DNA from: Gnetum montanum
Lineage: Eukaryota; Streptophyta; Gnetopsida; Gnetales; Gnetaceae
Direction of reading: 5' to 3'
Assembly (NCBI GenBank): GCA_015680685.1
Contig: MNCI01003711.1
Span: 119,324 to 162,789 of the forward strand
DNA length: 43,466 nucleotides
The position numbers were made by a program, and so were the translations under genes. This document shows, piece after piece, positions 43,011 to 43,466 of the stretch (positions within the stretch are counted from its first letter, which is position 1; each line of letters starts with the position of its first letter). Below the pieces are notes generated by a model, which saw nothing but the letters and a program-made list of their open reading frames with translations, had not been told where the DNA came from and made no database searches.

Positions 43011-43466
43011 GAGACATGCCTATTATGAGCCTGCTCTTTACACGCACAGCACGCAAACAAGCATGTTGTGCGTAGTCACAGTTTGACTTAAAAGAATCGC
43101 ATCGGCGAGACCCGCGACATTCGGGCCCACATCATCAGGGTTGCACGTATCGCGGCCTACAAATATCCCGGTTGACAAACATACAAAAAAAAAGAGGAGA
43201 AGGCATAGAGGCAGAAAAGCAGGGGCAGAGAAAACATCAGAGCAAAACTAGAGCATCAGAGCACTGATCGCTTTTGTTGTCAGCAAATCACGAGGACGAG
43301 AGCATTTTCTGAGCAAGGGAACATTTATCGCCTTGAACAGAGAAACAAGAGCAACCTCTTGGCAACCGCCGCAAACACCATCCTTTAACAGAAACAGAAC
43401 GTAGCGCGCCCGAGCCCCAAGAGCAGATCGACCCGAAGCAAAGAAGCAGAACAGGAATCGCAGAGG

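Larger units (their letters stand above)
42296..43466 (+). mobile_element. 5' part of a young Tat-family LTR (right edge)
   Basis: Begins TGAAACACCGGGAAAAAATT. This aligns with the 5' end of the C LTR on its own strand (TGAAACACCATAAAATTTT at 34431 downward), including GGGTCCGC/GGACCC and AATTCG-GC. The promoter region is near 43157 (CTACAAATATCCC, aligned with the C TATA box), followed by a purine-rich leader at 43185-43260. It is rich in CpG, so young. Its end and element lie beyond the window. Confidence 0.8.

Noticed and set aside
1-43466. tRNA, rRNA, CRISPR or host protein-coding genes
   Set aside because: None seen; tRNA-like matches are only the short primer binding sites.

Overview
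The window is repeat-dominated nuclear DNA of a land plant with a large genome. I see no host gene, rRNA, tRNA or CRISPR array. Every recognisable coding block belongs to Ty3/gypsy LTR retrotransposons: Athila-like on one hand, and a Tat-like lineage with two RNase H domains on the other. Most open frames are broken by stops that look like CAG>TAG or CAA>TAA, and by single-base frameshifts. That fits old, methylated, CpG-depleted copies. A gymnosperm or another giant-genome plant is plausible, but the species cannot be read from the sequence.

Layout. I use my own letters for the elements. Element D (Tat-like, minus strand) is the oldest layer. Its pieces lie at 7823-12656, 34432-38813 and 41646-42295. 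Element C (same family, minus strand, 12657-34431) sits inside D with both LTRs present. It reads LTR - PBS - gag - protease - tandem repeat - [plus-strand gene] - tandem repeat - RT - RNase H - second RNase H - integrase - tandem repeat - PPT - LTR. Element E2 (Athila-like, minus, 5440-7822) cuts D in its RNase H. Element E1 (Athila-like, minus, 178-5439) cuts E2 in its gag. Two long LTRs standing alone, A (20811-24179, plus) and B (38814-41645, minus), each have TG...CA ends and a perfect 5-bp target duplication; A lies in C and B lies in D. At both window edges are the ends of GC-rich, CpG-retaining LTRs (1-177 and 42296-43466, both plus). They are homologous to the C LTR and are the youngest insertions.

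The most unusual object is a gene on the strand opposite to the retrotransposon genes, placed between protease and RT in both C and D. It has upstream TATA boxes, a candidate leader exon, and about six further exons. The GT/AG junctions fall at equivalent places in the two diverged copies. Its product is not one I can name with confidence: a hydrophobic N-terminal stretch, a central domain faintly like the plant transposon protein domain found in other retroelement accessory ORFs, an acidic linker and a coiled-coil C-terminal part. Because it is antisense, its introns survive retrotransposition of the genomic RNA. GGCC-containing minisatellites flank the gene on both sides in both copies.

The order of events inferred from the nesting is: D, then C, E2 and B into D, E1 into E2, A into C, and the two young LTR elements last. 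Single Ns flanked by exact short duplications (28601, 39009) and one 100-N gap mark assembly joins.
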